DNA of 64,000 bases, taken from positions 992,001 to 1,056,000 of the forward strand of contig JAHGAU010000004.1 of assembly GCA_019925105.1 (NCBI GenBank). The letters are read 5' to 3'. This DNA comes from Niebla homalea (Eukaryota; Ascomycota; Lecanoromycetes; Lecanorales; Ramalinaceae). The first letter of the stretch is position 1, and each line of letters opens with the position of its first letter. The position numbers and the translations under genes were made by a program. The notes under the pieces were generated by a model that worked only from the letters and a program-made list of their open reading frames with translations, was not told where the DNA came from and ran no database searches. Below are positions 10,966 to 23,235 of the stretch, one piece after another.

Positions 10966-12718
10966 AAAGAATATATATATGAACTATATAATAGCTTTTA
11001 TATTATGAGAATATTAACGCCCTTCACTCCCTTAAACTTAAATATTAATAGTATTACCTCAATTACTTTGTTTTATATATTATATTATATTAACTTAAAA
11101 GCGATAATATATTATATACCTATTTTTATCAAAGTTTTTCCGTTTATTTTTATTTAGGTTATTAGTTTTTATTAAAACTCAACGTTATTTATCCCGGGTT
11201 TTTTATAATTATTATCGTTACTTTAGGGCAATCGGACTTAAGGATTAATATCGCGATAAATTTCCTTTGTTTTACGTTATCCTTTACAGTTTTTTATCCG
11301 TTTTTTTTATTTACTTAATTTTACTCCCGTTTTAAGAGCGTTTTCAATTAATTTACCGGTTTAGCCTTTTATAGATTATACCGCTGGACCTTAATAGTTA
11401 TCCTGGTTTCCTTACGTTTAATCTCTTTAATTTTTACTAAGTATTTCGGATCCTACGCCGGGTACTTATTTTTCCCGTACGCCATATACTTATATACGTT
11501 TTTCATAAAACCTTTACTTATTAAACTTATATACTTATACGTATTATACCTTTTAATATATACCGCGTATTTTATATTATTAAAGTAACCTATAGTAGTA
11601 TACCTATATCCTTAATATTTAAAATATTGATAAATATTTACTGCTTTATCTTACGGTCGGGCTAATTTAAGGGTTTTAGCCTTAATAATCTTTTTATTTA
11701 AGATATTATTATATCTCCTTATTAACGTTATATTTAATTTAATCATAAAGTACCTTTTTATCCGTTTTAAGGTATCCGGTTTTTTCATTATTAAGGGGAG
11801 TTTATAATTAATAATTTTTAATCTAAAATCAAAGACCGTATTCTCCTTTTATATACGTTTTAAAATAAGTTTATTGTTTATTGTTTATTGTTTTTTTTTA
11901 AAGTACGTTAAATATATTTTATTTATTATGATAATAAATAATTATCTTAATATCTTTACCGTCTTAAATTCGCCTTTACTGGCTTATTTTTTCGATTTTT
12001 TTTAAGCTTTCCTTTATCTTTAAGTCTTTAAGGATACTGTATTAAGGAAAATATTTCCGCTTTATAGCTTACGTATAACGATATTTTACTCCGTTAATAA
12101 CTTTCCCGTTACTTTAAACGTTTTTATAAGCTATAAAAAATTAATTTTTGTTATAATATTCCTTTTCTTTCAGTTAATAAACGGATTATTACCCTTTTCC
12201 TTTCTTTAAGGCCGTTACCTCCTTTTTAACCCGTATTATTTCCTTTTCGGTTATAATATGCCTTTTTTTAAAAGTTTTTGGCGCTTAAGTTTCTCTTATT
12301 CAAAGGGCTTTTATTAACGTTGTTTTACTTAATATAATTACTTTTTAATTCTTACCCTTACTTTTTCTTAGTATCCTCGCCCCCGCCTTTTAAGTTCCTT
12401 ATAATTAATATAATTCCTTTAATCCCGCCCTTACCTTTTTATAGAAATCCTTTATTTTCCGTAGCTTTATTTATAATATTAACTAGGTTTTTAACGTAAT
12501 AACTATTTATTCCGTTATAGGTAACCTATTTAAGGTCCTTACCGCTTTTTTTCTTATTTTAACTTTTTTATATATTGAACGTATTATTTTTTTTAATTCT
12601 TTATCCTTAGTTGTTTATAAGCTTATTAACTTTATTATCCTTGTCTCCCTTTATATACCCTTAATATTGTTAATATTATATTTACTTTATATATATTTAT
12701 TGCTTTTTCTCCTTATTA
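10966..12718 (-). mobile_element. Tad-like LINE ORF1 region (minus), left part
   Basis: This is a homologue of 62380-64000 and of the ORF1 region of the full LINEs, on the minus strand. It continues right of Copia-1 copy C at 25972-26289. The first LINE remnant's 5' end abuts it at 10965, so that LINE was inserted here. The frame is filled with RIP stops. The 3' (pol) half of this LINE is absent from the window. Confidence 0.8.
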
Positions 12719-12870
12719 TCTTGAAATGTAAGGTGTAAGTTTCTTGATTATTCTCTAAGTACACATGTGCGACTAAGTACTCCTGAATCCCGGTTACCCC
12801 AATCGGGTCTAGCTTCGGATTATATTTAGTCTACCCGAGTGCCGGGTAATTAATATAAGTACTTTTAATA
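12719..12870 (-). repeat. 3' LTR of Copia-1 copy C
   Basis: It is 152 bp. On the plus strand it begins TCTTGAAATG and ends ACTTTTAATA. The TSD TATTA lies immediately left. A purine tract (GAAGGGGAG on the minus strand) lies immediately right, as expected before a 3' LTR. Confidence 0.92.
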
Positions 12871-13028
12871 CTCCCCTTCGAGCTTTAGTATATATTACCT
12901 TATATTTATTATATTTAAGTATATAATTATTTTTTTATAATATTATATTTTATTATTCCCTTTAAGCTTTAATCTTTATATAACGTATACCCTATTTAAG
13001 TGATATTTTTTATAAGCTGTTAAAGCTC

Positions 13029-13101
13029 CTTTACAGCGGCGGTCTTTGCCCCTCTATAGCGGTAATCTTTGCCTCCCCTATAACGGTGGTCCTTTCGCGG
13101 T
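13029..13101 (-). repeat. Imperfect ~24-bp repeats within the Copia-1 C extension
   Basis: Three imperfect units of the form CTATAGCGGTAATCTTTGCC stand head to tail. On the minus strand they encode repeats of the form D[HY]RYRG[GA]K. They lie in the least mutated part of copy C and belong to the downstream coding extension. Confidence 0.65.
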
Positions 13102-14358
13102 AAAGTACCTTAAAGATTGTACTTACAGCCCTAAACAATATTTGCTCCTTTAAATTATAAAGCCGGCGTGGCGACGGCGAGCTCCTTTATATCGTAAATC
13201 ACCCTTTAGTAACCCCCCGGGGTGTATAATTTCGTACGGGCATGTTGCGGGGTAAGTATCGTTTTTTATGATTTCCCCCCCTTTTAAAAACTTTTCTCAA
13301 CCTTCTTACTTTATATATTAAATTTATATTAAAACGTACCTTTAAGTTCTTTCAGATTAATAATAGCCTTTTTATAAATAATTTAAAATTCTTTTTATAA
13401 GTAACTTAAAGCTTACCTTAAATAACTTAAAGATAAAGCTATAAATTTATTAATATTATTAATAAAATTTTAGTTAATATAAAAATATTCCGGTGATACT
13501 TTAAGGTTAAATACTTTACGGAACCCCTTAAAGGGTTAATATAATAAGGGCTTTATTAAGCCGTCGGCGACTTATTTATATATCGGGATATATTTTAAAT
13601 TTATCCGGCTATTTCTTATAACTTCTTAAAGTCAATATTATTAAATATTTATATACTTAATCCGGGTATAAAATAAAAAGTTTTTAATAAGAACTATAAT
13701 ATTTAATTATCTCCATAAATAATAGTAACGGGAAGGTTCCCGGCTTAATACGGCTTAATTTTACTTAAAAGTTATTTAGATTATAAAGTTTTTTTATCAT
13801 TTATATTTATCTTATATATCCTGTTTTATAAATAAAGAAAATAACCGTAACTTTACGTTTAAATTATTAATTAATCGCAATATTTCTTATATTAAATACC
13901 TAACTTATAATAAACCTCCGGGTTGAATTTATAATAAAGTCGGAATCGGTATAATTATTAAGAGTTTTTAATTTACCCTTATATATTAATTAAAAAATAT
14001 AGTAATACGGAAATAACGTAAAATTCTTCTTATTAACTTTTAATAATATTTAATAAAATTTAAAATATATTAATTAATTATTAAAACGAAATAAATAATA
14101 TTTAAGTAAATTTTAAATATAATATATATTAAAAAGCTTACGGCCGATTAAATTTTTTTCCGGAAAATTAAATTGGCTTTATAATTTTTAAATATAGGTT
14201 TTAACTTATACTTTAACTTCATAAGGATATATATAAGTATAATGTTTTATTATTTATATTTTTTAATAACTTTCTTCATATAAGTTTCTTAATTAAGTTA
14301 AATTATTTTATTTTAACGGTCTTTTATAACATTTATATTTAAGTAATATTAAATTAAC

Positions 14359-14506
14359 TGTGAGAGCCCTAGTAAAAGTATGGATAATGTATATGAATGA
14401 TGATCTATCTAGGTGCATGGTGGTAAGCTATGTACAGTGAGTGCGGGTTGCCAAGCAATGCGGAACCCGTTCCGTGGTATGGGTCAGCTCTGCTGAGTCC
14501 CTAACA
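14359..14506. repeat. Solo LTR, almost RIP-free, in Copia-1 C
   Basis: This 148-bp unit of normal GC content starts TGTGAGAGCCC and ends TCCCTAACA. It is flanked by a perfect 5-bp duplication TTAAC (14354-14358 and 14507-14511). The TG...CA ends, length and TSD fit a solo LTR left by LTR-LTR recombination. No internal region and no second copy are in the window. Orientation is not determinable. Confidence 0.85.
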
Positions 14507-16227
14507 TTAACCTTATATTAAATATACGGAATTAATTATTAAGTACCTTTTTTAAGGTTATAATATTTTCCTTTAACGGATTAATAATTAAGATATCGTT
14601 TATATAAAGAGTTATAATCGTTTTATTTCCGGATTATATAAATATATAATAATTTATAAATATTAACTTAAACTTTTACTTCTTTATAAAGGTAAAGAAG
14701 TAATAGTATTATAATTAAAGGGATTATTTTAATCCTCAAAGGGCCTTATTAAGTTTATAGTATATGTCCGTACTTTTTATTTAATTATAAAGTTACTTTA
14801 TATAGACTTTTTCCTTAATTAAGTTATAAAAGAAAACCGTTTTTTTAAATTTATTTTAAGTTTTAATCATTAATTACCGTTAATATAAAAAATATTTTAT
14901 AACTTATAGGTTTTATTATAATTGATATTTTCCCATTATTTATAACCGAGGATTACTTAACGGGTTTTATACCGAATAATTAAACCGTTAACACTTTTCT
15001 TAAGAGTATATACTTATTATCCCTTTAAAATAATTATATCCGGGGATATAATATACTTAAGTATAAGTATTTAAGTGTATTTTTAATATAAAAGCCGTAT
15101 TAATTTTTTTCCGTTAATTATTAATTCATTTAATATTAAATATCTTTTATAGCTTTTTACTAAGTTTTTAATTTAAATAATTCCGGTTTATTCTTAAATA
15201 ATATTAACGTTAAATAATAAATATTAATAAAGGTAAATAACGGGTTTAAGGATATATTCCGGAGCTTTAAGTATTTAAGGATTTTAAGAGTAAAAATTAT
15301 TTTAAAGGATAATTTTAATTTCTTTTCGTAATTTATTAAACTGTTATTTATTTTAATTATATTAAATTTAAGGGTAATTTCCTTATTTTTTAACCGGGGG
15401 TATTTTATTTATAAGGATATCGTTTAAGATATTATTAATAAAAATATTATTATAAACTTAATTCTTATAATTTTCCTGTAAAGTAAAAACTTATTAAGGT
15501 TATATATCCTTTTTTAAACGTTAAATTTTCTCCGATAAAATTTTTTTATTAAATTTATTTAACGGAATAATCTTTTATTCCTTAATATAAACGTTATAAA
15601 AATGTTTTATTTTCTTCTTATTAAAAGTTTATACTTAAAGGTTAAAAACCCGGTATATTTTAATAATCTTATTATTATAGATTTATAAAATAAGTAAATT
15701 AACCTTTTTATTTAAAAAGGTTTAATACTTTATAATCTTAATTTATATTAATAACTTAATTACTTATAAATTTAATAAATCCGGTATTTAATTATTCTAT
15801 ATTTAGTATAGGGTAATCTTCTTTTTTAAGTTAAACGTAAATTCTTTTATAATAAGGTAATTAATAATTATAATAATTTCCGGCTATAAATCCTTAAGTA
15901 AGTTTATATTATAAATTATTATACGGATCTATTCTTTAATTTCCCGGTTAAATCTTTTATTTAAGGGGTTCTATTTGGGGTTACTTTATATTATTAATTT
16001 ATAAATGATACCATAATCTTTAAGGTAGTTTTAAAAGTCCTTTAATATATATTTATTTTTATCACTTATTTATAAACGCTTAATTTTCCGGTTAATAATC
16101 TTATATTTAAATTGAAACTATTTTTACGGGCTACGTCCGATTTATAGATTACCGGGTAGGCTTTTAATATATAAATAAAATCGTCCTAGAAAGTAATAAA
16201 ATATCTAATTATATTAAAGTTTACCGG

Positions 16228-16448
16228 TGTCAGCCTGGGTGCAGGCATGGTGGTGGTATTGCATGGAGTGTCATTGAGCCGCCATGCGAGCGGTGCCAAG
16301 ACACTACCATAGCGCGTGTAAATATCATCACCTGGCCGTATATCATATATTACCCGGGTATTTCATATAAATAGCACTATGCTTCCTAGATAGATTATAT
16401 ATAATCTATATATATATTATCCCTTCTTAAGCGTTTATACGTTTAATA
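16228..16448 (+). repeat. 5' LTR of Copia-2
   Basis: It is 221 bp, starts TGTCAGCCTGGG and ends TTTAATA. Its first 200 bp are less mutated than the same part of the 3' LTR, so the two LTRs were hit unequally by RIP. Confidence 0.93.
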
Positions 16449-16999
16449 GTTATAAGCCCGGTATTATATACCACTATGGCCACTTATTTATTAATTAATT
16501 TAAAAGCGTAATTAATTATTTAAAAAAGGCTTAAATTAAGTCCTTAAGGTTAATATATTATATATAAATTAAAAATAAAAAAGGAATTAAAGAATATAAT
16601 AAGTTTATTATTTATTACTTTTTTATACCCTTAAAATAAGCTTATATAAAGTTAAGCTTATTACTTTAAAAGACTGGGACTTATAACTTACCGTTATTAA
16701 AAATAAGGTTATTAAGTATTACGTCTAGGAGCTTATTAACCCCGTTCTTATAATTAAATTAATAAACTTAGATAAGCTATTAAAACCAATATAACCCGTT
16801 ATTATAACGGATAAAACGGTTAATATTAAGGTATTAATAATTTATAAAAACGATATATAAGTATAAAAGCTAGAATTATAAGAATCAAAAGAGTAATATA
16901 CGTTTTTTATTAAAATTAACGACTTTATATTCTTTATAATTAATAAAACGAACCTTATTTACCTTAAGGACGTAAATTGCCACCTATAGAACTATTTAT

Positions 17000-19900
17000 A
17001 TACTCTTAAAATCAAGTTTATACCTTTAGATTCTATATGTTCTTTAACGGTAAAAAAAGAATACCATAAAATTATAACGGGACCTAATTCTCATTAAAAT
17101 GTTAAAGTATAACTTAATAAGTATACTTATATATTTATAAAAGTTAAAAGCAATAATATCTTTAAAGTACTTAATAAGAAACGGGTATACTATAATTTTA
17201 TTAATATAATTAAGAAATAAACTCTTATATTAATATAGTTTTATGAATTCGGTATAAATAATTTAACCGACTTCTTAATCGCTTTTATTAATCTTAAGGA
17301 GTAATTTTGAAATTATATACGGTATAATAATATAAAGAAATCGAGTCCGTTTTATTTAGCTTTTATTATTAATGAAAATTAAAACAATATTAAGAAAAAT
17401 AATAAGCCTATATTTAAAAATAAAAACATTAAATTAAGAGAATATTTTTATAATATTAAATATTAATTTAGCGAGTATAATTACTTATATATAGATTAAC
17501 TTAGTTAACCTATTAACTTTAAACCCGATTTTATACTTAAGAAACGAATAAATAATAAGCTTAAGGATATTAAAATGAAGGAAAAAGTTAATTAAGTTCT
17601 TAAGAAATTTAAAAACTTCAAGTTTAAATAAAATAATTTATTTATATTAATTCGAAACGATAATAATAACTTTAATATATTTAATATAAAATAAGAGTTT
17701 TATATATTATAATTATTATGGATTTTAAATTATAACTTAAGCTTTTATATTTATAATAAAACGATAAAAAATCGTTTTATTAAAGAAATAAATAAAAAGA
17801 ACAATATTATTATCGTTGGTAATAATAACCTTAAAGTTATTACTTATAGAAAAATTAAGGTAAATATCGATACCCTTAAAGGTAATAACTTTATTATACT
17901 TTATAACGTTATATATATACCTAACTTTATAGTTAACGTTATATTTAATATTATTTTTATAAATAAGGATATTCATTTTGATATTAAACGTTATTACCTT
18001 TATAGTAATAAATAGATAAGAATATTAATTAAAAGGATCGGTAAATATTACGTACTTAAAGATAATATTAAATAAATTAACGTTATATTTATAACCGGTA
18101 AACTTATTATTAAATTAATAATTATAGGTTAATAATATCAGTTCTTTATATACGTTATTAATAAAGTAATCTAGTACCTTTAATAAGTAATTAAGGGGGT
18201 AAAGATTATTAACGATATTAAAGTTTTAAATATAAGCAATTATAAAAATTATATTTTATTAAAAGCTTACCGGATTATATCGAGATTTATATATAAAGTA
18301 AAAATATTAATAAAGTTTTTCTTTTGAATTACTTATAACCTTATATAAATAAATATAACGATAAACCGAGATTAATAAATATTATATATTACTTATTTTA
18401 AATACGATTTCTAAATAATATATACTTATAAATATAAATTTAAAGTAATAAATATCTTACGGAAGGTTATTAAAACGATTAAAATATAATATTATTATAA
18501 TATAGCCTTTATTTAATCAAACAGAAAGAGATCCTTAGGATTTAAATTTAATAATTTTATCGATAAGCTTAATATTACCTTTAAATTATTAATATTATAT
18601 ATCGTAATATAAAATAATTACTTAAAACGAAAAGGTAGTCTATTAATTATAAAAGTAAAAATTATAAGGCTATAAATAAAACTTCCTTAATTCCTATAGT
18701 TATAAATTGTATAAACGGCCGGTTTCCTTATAAATTAAATATTAATAAGAAAATATTTATAAGCTATATTATTTAAGAAGGCTACCGGTTTAAAGCTAAA
18801 CCTTTAATACCTTAAATAATATGGCTATAGGGTTTACTTACTTAATAAGTTAATCCTTAAGAAAGAGAAATTAATAGTAAAAAAAAATATATATTAATTT
18901 CCTTATTAATTACGATAATATTAATATCTATAAAATATAAATATTTAATTAAAAGAAAGTAATTTATATAAAAGACGTTTTTTTTAAAGAGAATAAATTC
19001 TATAAGGCCGATAAGATTAATTTAACTTAATTTAAAAAAGAATTTTTCCTTTATTTAATTAATATCCTAGAAATAAATATATTTTATGTTATTATTAAGC
19101 TATTATTAAATAATGAAAACGAAAAGGAATTTATAAATAATACCGTTAACTTTATATAAAAAGGAAAAGGAAAAGAATAATAAAAGGACTATTTATCTTT
19201 ATTAATTTTAATATTAATAAATTATAATATAACGTTTAAGAATAACGATAAAGACGGTAATAGTAACAATAACGGTAACAATAATAATAATAGATTACCA
19301 ATTTTATTATTAAATTTACCGTTAGCTTTATTAGTTTTATTAACTTTAAAGTTAAGAAAGAAAAATATTAATAAATCTAACTTTAATATAAGTAATATTA
19401 TTAAAGGAAAAAGAGTTATAAGAGGTATAAAGAAAGCGAACTATATTATAGCTTTTATTTTAATTATAAATAAATTAAAGCTATTATATTATATAATATT
19501 TATTGTTTTTTTATTATTTTATAAATTATATAAGAAGGACGAAAAGTTATTATTTTCTTTATTAAAAATAAGTATACTTTACCATAATACTTTACTTATT
19601 AAGCCAAAATATTATTATTATATATTAAAATACCTATATACTGCGGGTTTTAAGTTAATAATCGAAGTAAAGCTTAAAGCTTTTAAAGAGAAAAATATAT
19701 AGGAAAAGGTCTTATTTAAGTATACTGAAAAAGCGGATAAAACATTAATACCCACTATTTAGGTATTTAAATATAAATTTAACGATAAAGGGTATCTTAC
19801 CAAGTATAAAACGAGACTTTATATAAAAGGTAATTTATAAAAGACCGATTAAGATATATTTACCGTTACTTTAATAATTAAGGTACTTAAGGTACTTATA

Positions 19901-21000
19901 ACCATAATAACTATATTTAATTTAAATATAAAATAATAAGACGTTATTAATACGTTTATAAATAATAAAATAGACGAATTTATATATATTTAATTATTAA
20001 AAGGGTATAAAAATAAAAACTTATTCCTCTTACTTCGAGCTTTATATAAGCTTAAGTAATTATTAACTTTATAATTTAAAAATTTCTTAAAAATCTTAAT
20101 AGATTTAAGCTTAAAGTAAATCCCGGAAATTGAATATCTTTTTATTAATAACTATATAATGGTTTTCTTCTTTATAAATAATATCGTTATTATTTACGAT
20201 TATAAATATAATTAAAAAATAAATAATTTTTAAAGTAAATTCTTTAATATCTATAAAATAAGAAATTTAAATAAAATAGAATAATTTTTAAGGATAAAGA
20301 TAATACGAGATTAATTAAGTTAAGAAATCCGTTTATATTAAAATAGCTATATTAATAAACTTATAGTAAAATTTAATATTATAATAAATCATATTCTTAA
20401 AGTACCTTTATAGAATACCGAAGCTTTTATTAAAAATACCGGGTAAGCTTTACCTTAAGAAATCTATATATATTAATAATTTATTAGTTTTATTAACTTT
20501 ACGGTTATTACGACTTAGATGGATATTATATACTTAACGTTTAAGTTATTTAAGTTCTTTATAAATCCATTAAAATAATACTTAAAAGCAGTTATAAAAG
20601 TATTATAATACCTTATATATATTAAGTATTATATTATCGTATATAACGGGAAAATCACTAATTTATATACCATTTTTATGGTATCCTTAAATACGTTATT
20701 TATTAACGATTTCGAAATACGATATAATTTATAAGGCTATATTTTTAAGCTTTTTAAGGGCTTAATTAATTAAAAAATAATAAAGTAAAAGATAATAATA
20801 ATAAGCTTTATTAAAGTTAAGCTTTTTAACCTTATTTTAATAATAAAAAGTTAATATAGTAAAACCGTTTTTTTAAGTTAATTATATTAAACTTATTTTA
20901 CTTATTAAAGATTAAGTATAATAATACTTAAATAATCTATATAATTTAAGGAATAAACTCTTAGTTTATTATAAAACTCCGCTATATAAATATATATTAC
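17000..21000 (+). pseudogene. Copia-2 gag-pol remnants
   Basis: The decayed frame shows a protease and gag-pre-integrase region at about 17720-17980 (W-I-L-x aspartic site followed by an ..N.FIILY.VIYIPNF..N block). The integrase core is at about 18330-18720, ending with an ERKG.LL...K block and L-P-x-x-L typical of Copia integrases. RT runs from about 19770, with GYLTKYKTRL...D.FT and a catalytic box at 20160-20200 reading FFINNIVIIYD, a RIP-altered F-V-D-D. The C-terminal RT/RNase H part lies around 20440-21000. Stops are mostly TAA for CAA, and catalytic Asp codons are changed to Asn, so the enzyme would be dead even if read through. Confidence 0.82.
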
Positions 21001-21596
21001 TATTAATTACGATAAGAATATTAGAAGAAAACAATTAATATTAAATATATATTTATAATAAAAATATTAATAAACGGCCTTATAAAGCTTTTATTGCTAT
21101 AAAAATATAAGGAATTCATAAAGTTCTTAAGCTTTAAAGACAATAAACCTTTAAATAATTCCGTATTATAATATAACTCGGAAAAACCCCGGAGATATTA
21201 TTTTTAAAAGATTTAATTCTTAAAAATTTATAATTATAAACCGGATATACGATAATCTTTCCGGGTTCCTTTATTTTCGCGATTTCCTTAATTTTTAACT
21301 TTTCTTAGTATATACTTAATAATAATTACTTAATAAGATTACTTAAGTTAATACCTGGAGCTTAAACGAATATATATAAAGTTCCGGAGTAGTTTAAAAT
21401 ATTTTAAAGGTTTTATTATTATTATTGCTCTTAAGGTTACTAATTTCTTCTTAACTTTTTAATTTTTTAACTTTAAATTTAAGACGTACTTTTTATTTAT
21501 AATAATTACGGTATATTAACAATTAAGAAATGGCTATAATAAGGGTATTTAGGATCTATGTTATTACCGTAATAACATTACGATCTTAAGGGGGTA

Positions 21597-21817
21597 TATT
21601 AACCTGGGTGCAGGCATAATAATAATATTACATAGAGTATTATTAAGCCGCTATACGAGCGGTATTAAGACATTACCATAATGCGTATAGATATTATTAC
21701 CTGGCCGTATATCGTATATTACCCGGGTATTTCATACAGATAGCACTATGCTTCCTAGATAGATTATATGCAATCCACATACATATTATCCCCTCTCAGG
21801 CGTCCATGCGTCTGATA
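21597..21817 (+). repeat. 3' LTR of Copia-2
   Basis: This 221-bp copy of the LTR starts TATTAACCTGGG (TGTCAGCC with four transitions) and ends CTGATA. It is preceded by the purine tract AAGGGGGTA and followed by the TSD ACCGG. Confidence 0.93.
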
Positions 21818-22020
21818 ACCGGCTTAATAAACCCTATAATATTTAAGTAAATAAGCTTTAACGGAATAATCCTTAACTTAAGATATCTTTTATAAGGCCG
21901 AGAGATTATCTTATTAAAGGTATAATATATATACGTTACCTTTTTTAAGGGCTCTTTTTACTTAGGGATGTCGCTATTAATACCGTAATTAACTTAACGA
22001 TAAATTAAGGATTAAGATGC

Positions 22021-22183
22021 TGTTACGTGGAAGCAGTACAGATACCAATATAGGCATAGCGCAGGGGCTTAGGGCTATATATGCTTGGCGCGCACCCATA
22101 TAACTAGCAACACCGTCTATAGTTGCAATCCAAGCAATTACTAGTTTACCCTTAATACCTGCACTTCGTCTTTTTCCCTGATA
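22021..22183. repeat. Left LTR of the short LTR element
   Basis: It is 163 bp, starts TGTTACGTGGAAGC and ends CCCTGATA, and is a direct repeat of 23073-23235. Confidence 0.92.
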
Positions 22184-22579
22184 AATAGTAACAATAGTTA
22201 AGTTCCGATTCTACTTATATCGTTATATATAAAAGGGACCATAAATATACCTTTACCGATACCTTTTTACCGATACCAGCGGCTTAGACTATGGTACGTA
22301 AAGTACCTGGCTTCATAAATTACGATTTCCCGGTACCCTTTAACTTAATGGACCGTAACTGTACCTGGCGTAATAAACCAGTAAATAATACGCTCTCCTT
22401 TTAATAGCGGCTCTTTACTTTCGAAAACCCGTAAATACGGCAGTTAATAGCCATTAACCTTACCTTCGGATATTTAATGCTTATAACGAGCAATAAAGAC
22501 TTTATATTTATAGAGGTTAATAAAGACGTAAATTAAATATAACGGGCAGAGAAGGATACTTTAAAACCATACGTTATAA

Positions 22580-22690
22580 GGTCGGTATAAAGACTTCGTA
22601 ATATTAATACGTTAAAGGGTCGGCATAAAGACTTTACCACACCTATACGCCTTACGGTCGGCACAAAGGCTATATAGGGAGTATACCCTA
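22580..22690. repeat. 38-bp tandem repeat, about 2.9 units
   Basis: The units start GGTCGGCATAAAGACTT at 22580, 22618 and 22656, exactly 38 bp apart. They are most similar over the first 17 bp. The spacing is not a multiple of three, so it is unlikely to be a protein repeat. Confidence 0.75.
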
Positions 22691-23072
22691 TCGTAACGGT
22701 AATTACCAAGTTATTACTTAATCTATAATATATAATAATTACGGCTTTAACTAGTTAAGCCATAAAAGCAAAAATACGGTATAAGTAAGGGTAAGGACCA
22801 GGACGTACTCTTACCCGGCAAAACCACGGAGATCTCGTTTTTAAACGATTCAGCTTAAATTTAATCGCTTAAATTTATAATTATTTCCCGGGTAATAATT
22901 CTCGTTAATACCTTACCTTATTACTTAGTAACCACATATCCCTTCAGCATATTAAATATACTCAGAGCTTCGTTAACCTCCTTATTATTATTATTACCGA
23001 GCATAATAAAAGTAATAATATTATAATAGATGGTCCGACGTGGGCGTCGGCTTTTTCCTTTTTATAGGCACT

Positions 23073-23235
23073 TATTACGTACAAGCAGTACAGATACCAA
23101 TATAGGCATAACGCAAAGGCTTAAGGCTATATATACTTGGCGCGTACCCATATAACTAGCAACACCGTCCATAGTTGCAATCCAGGCAGTTACCACTCCA
23201 CCCTTAATACCTGCACTTCGTCTTTTTCCCTGACA
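23073..23235. repeat. Right LTR of the short LTR element
   Basis: It is 163 bp and starts TATTACGT (TGTTACGT with G to A). It ends CCCTGACA and is followed by the TSD GATGC. Confidence 0.92.

Larger units (their letters stand above)
16228..21817 (+). mobile_element. Copia-2, complete LTR retrotransposon nested in Copia-1 C
   Basis: This is a 5,590-bp element with 221-bp LTRs (16228-16448, 21597-21817) starting TGTCAGCC and ending CTGATA, with TSD ACCGG at 16223-16227 and 21818-21822. The primer-binding motif GTTATAAGCCCGG is at 16449-16461 and the polypurine tract CTTAAGGGGGTA ends at 21596. The host Copia-1 sequence is continuous once it is removed. The LTR start resembles that of Copia-3, so the two are related. 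The internal region is strongly RIP-mutated. Confidence 0.94.
22021..23235. mobile_element. Short non-autonomous LTR element (TRIM-like), 1.2 kb
   Basis: Two 163-bp direct repeats (22021-22183, 23073-23235) start TGTTACGT and end CCCTGACA. They enclose 889 bp, with TSD GATGC at 22016-22020 and 23236-23240. No gag or pol domain can be read in the internal part, which is far less AT-rich than its host, so this is a non-autonomous element needing a helper. The primer-binding sequence right after the 5' LTR is not the iMet-type motif of the other Copia elements. The internal region holds a 38-bp tandem repeat. The transcription direction is not certain. Confidence 0.88.

Noticed and set aside
10800..12870. 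152-bp inverted repeats looking like the TIRs of a 2-kb DNA transposon
   Set aside because: They are the 3' LTRs of two Copia-1 copies in opposite orientation. Each has its own TSD with its partner LTR, and the DNA between them is LINE.
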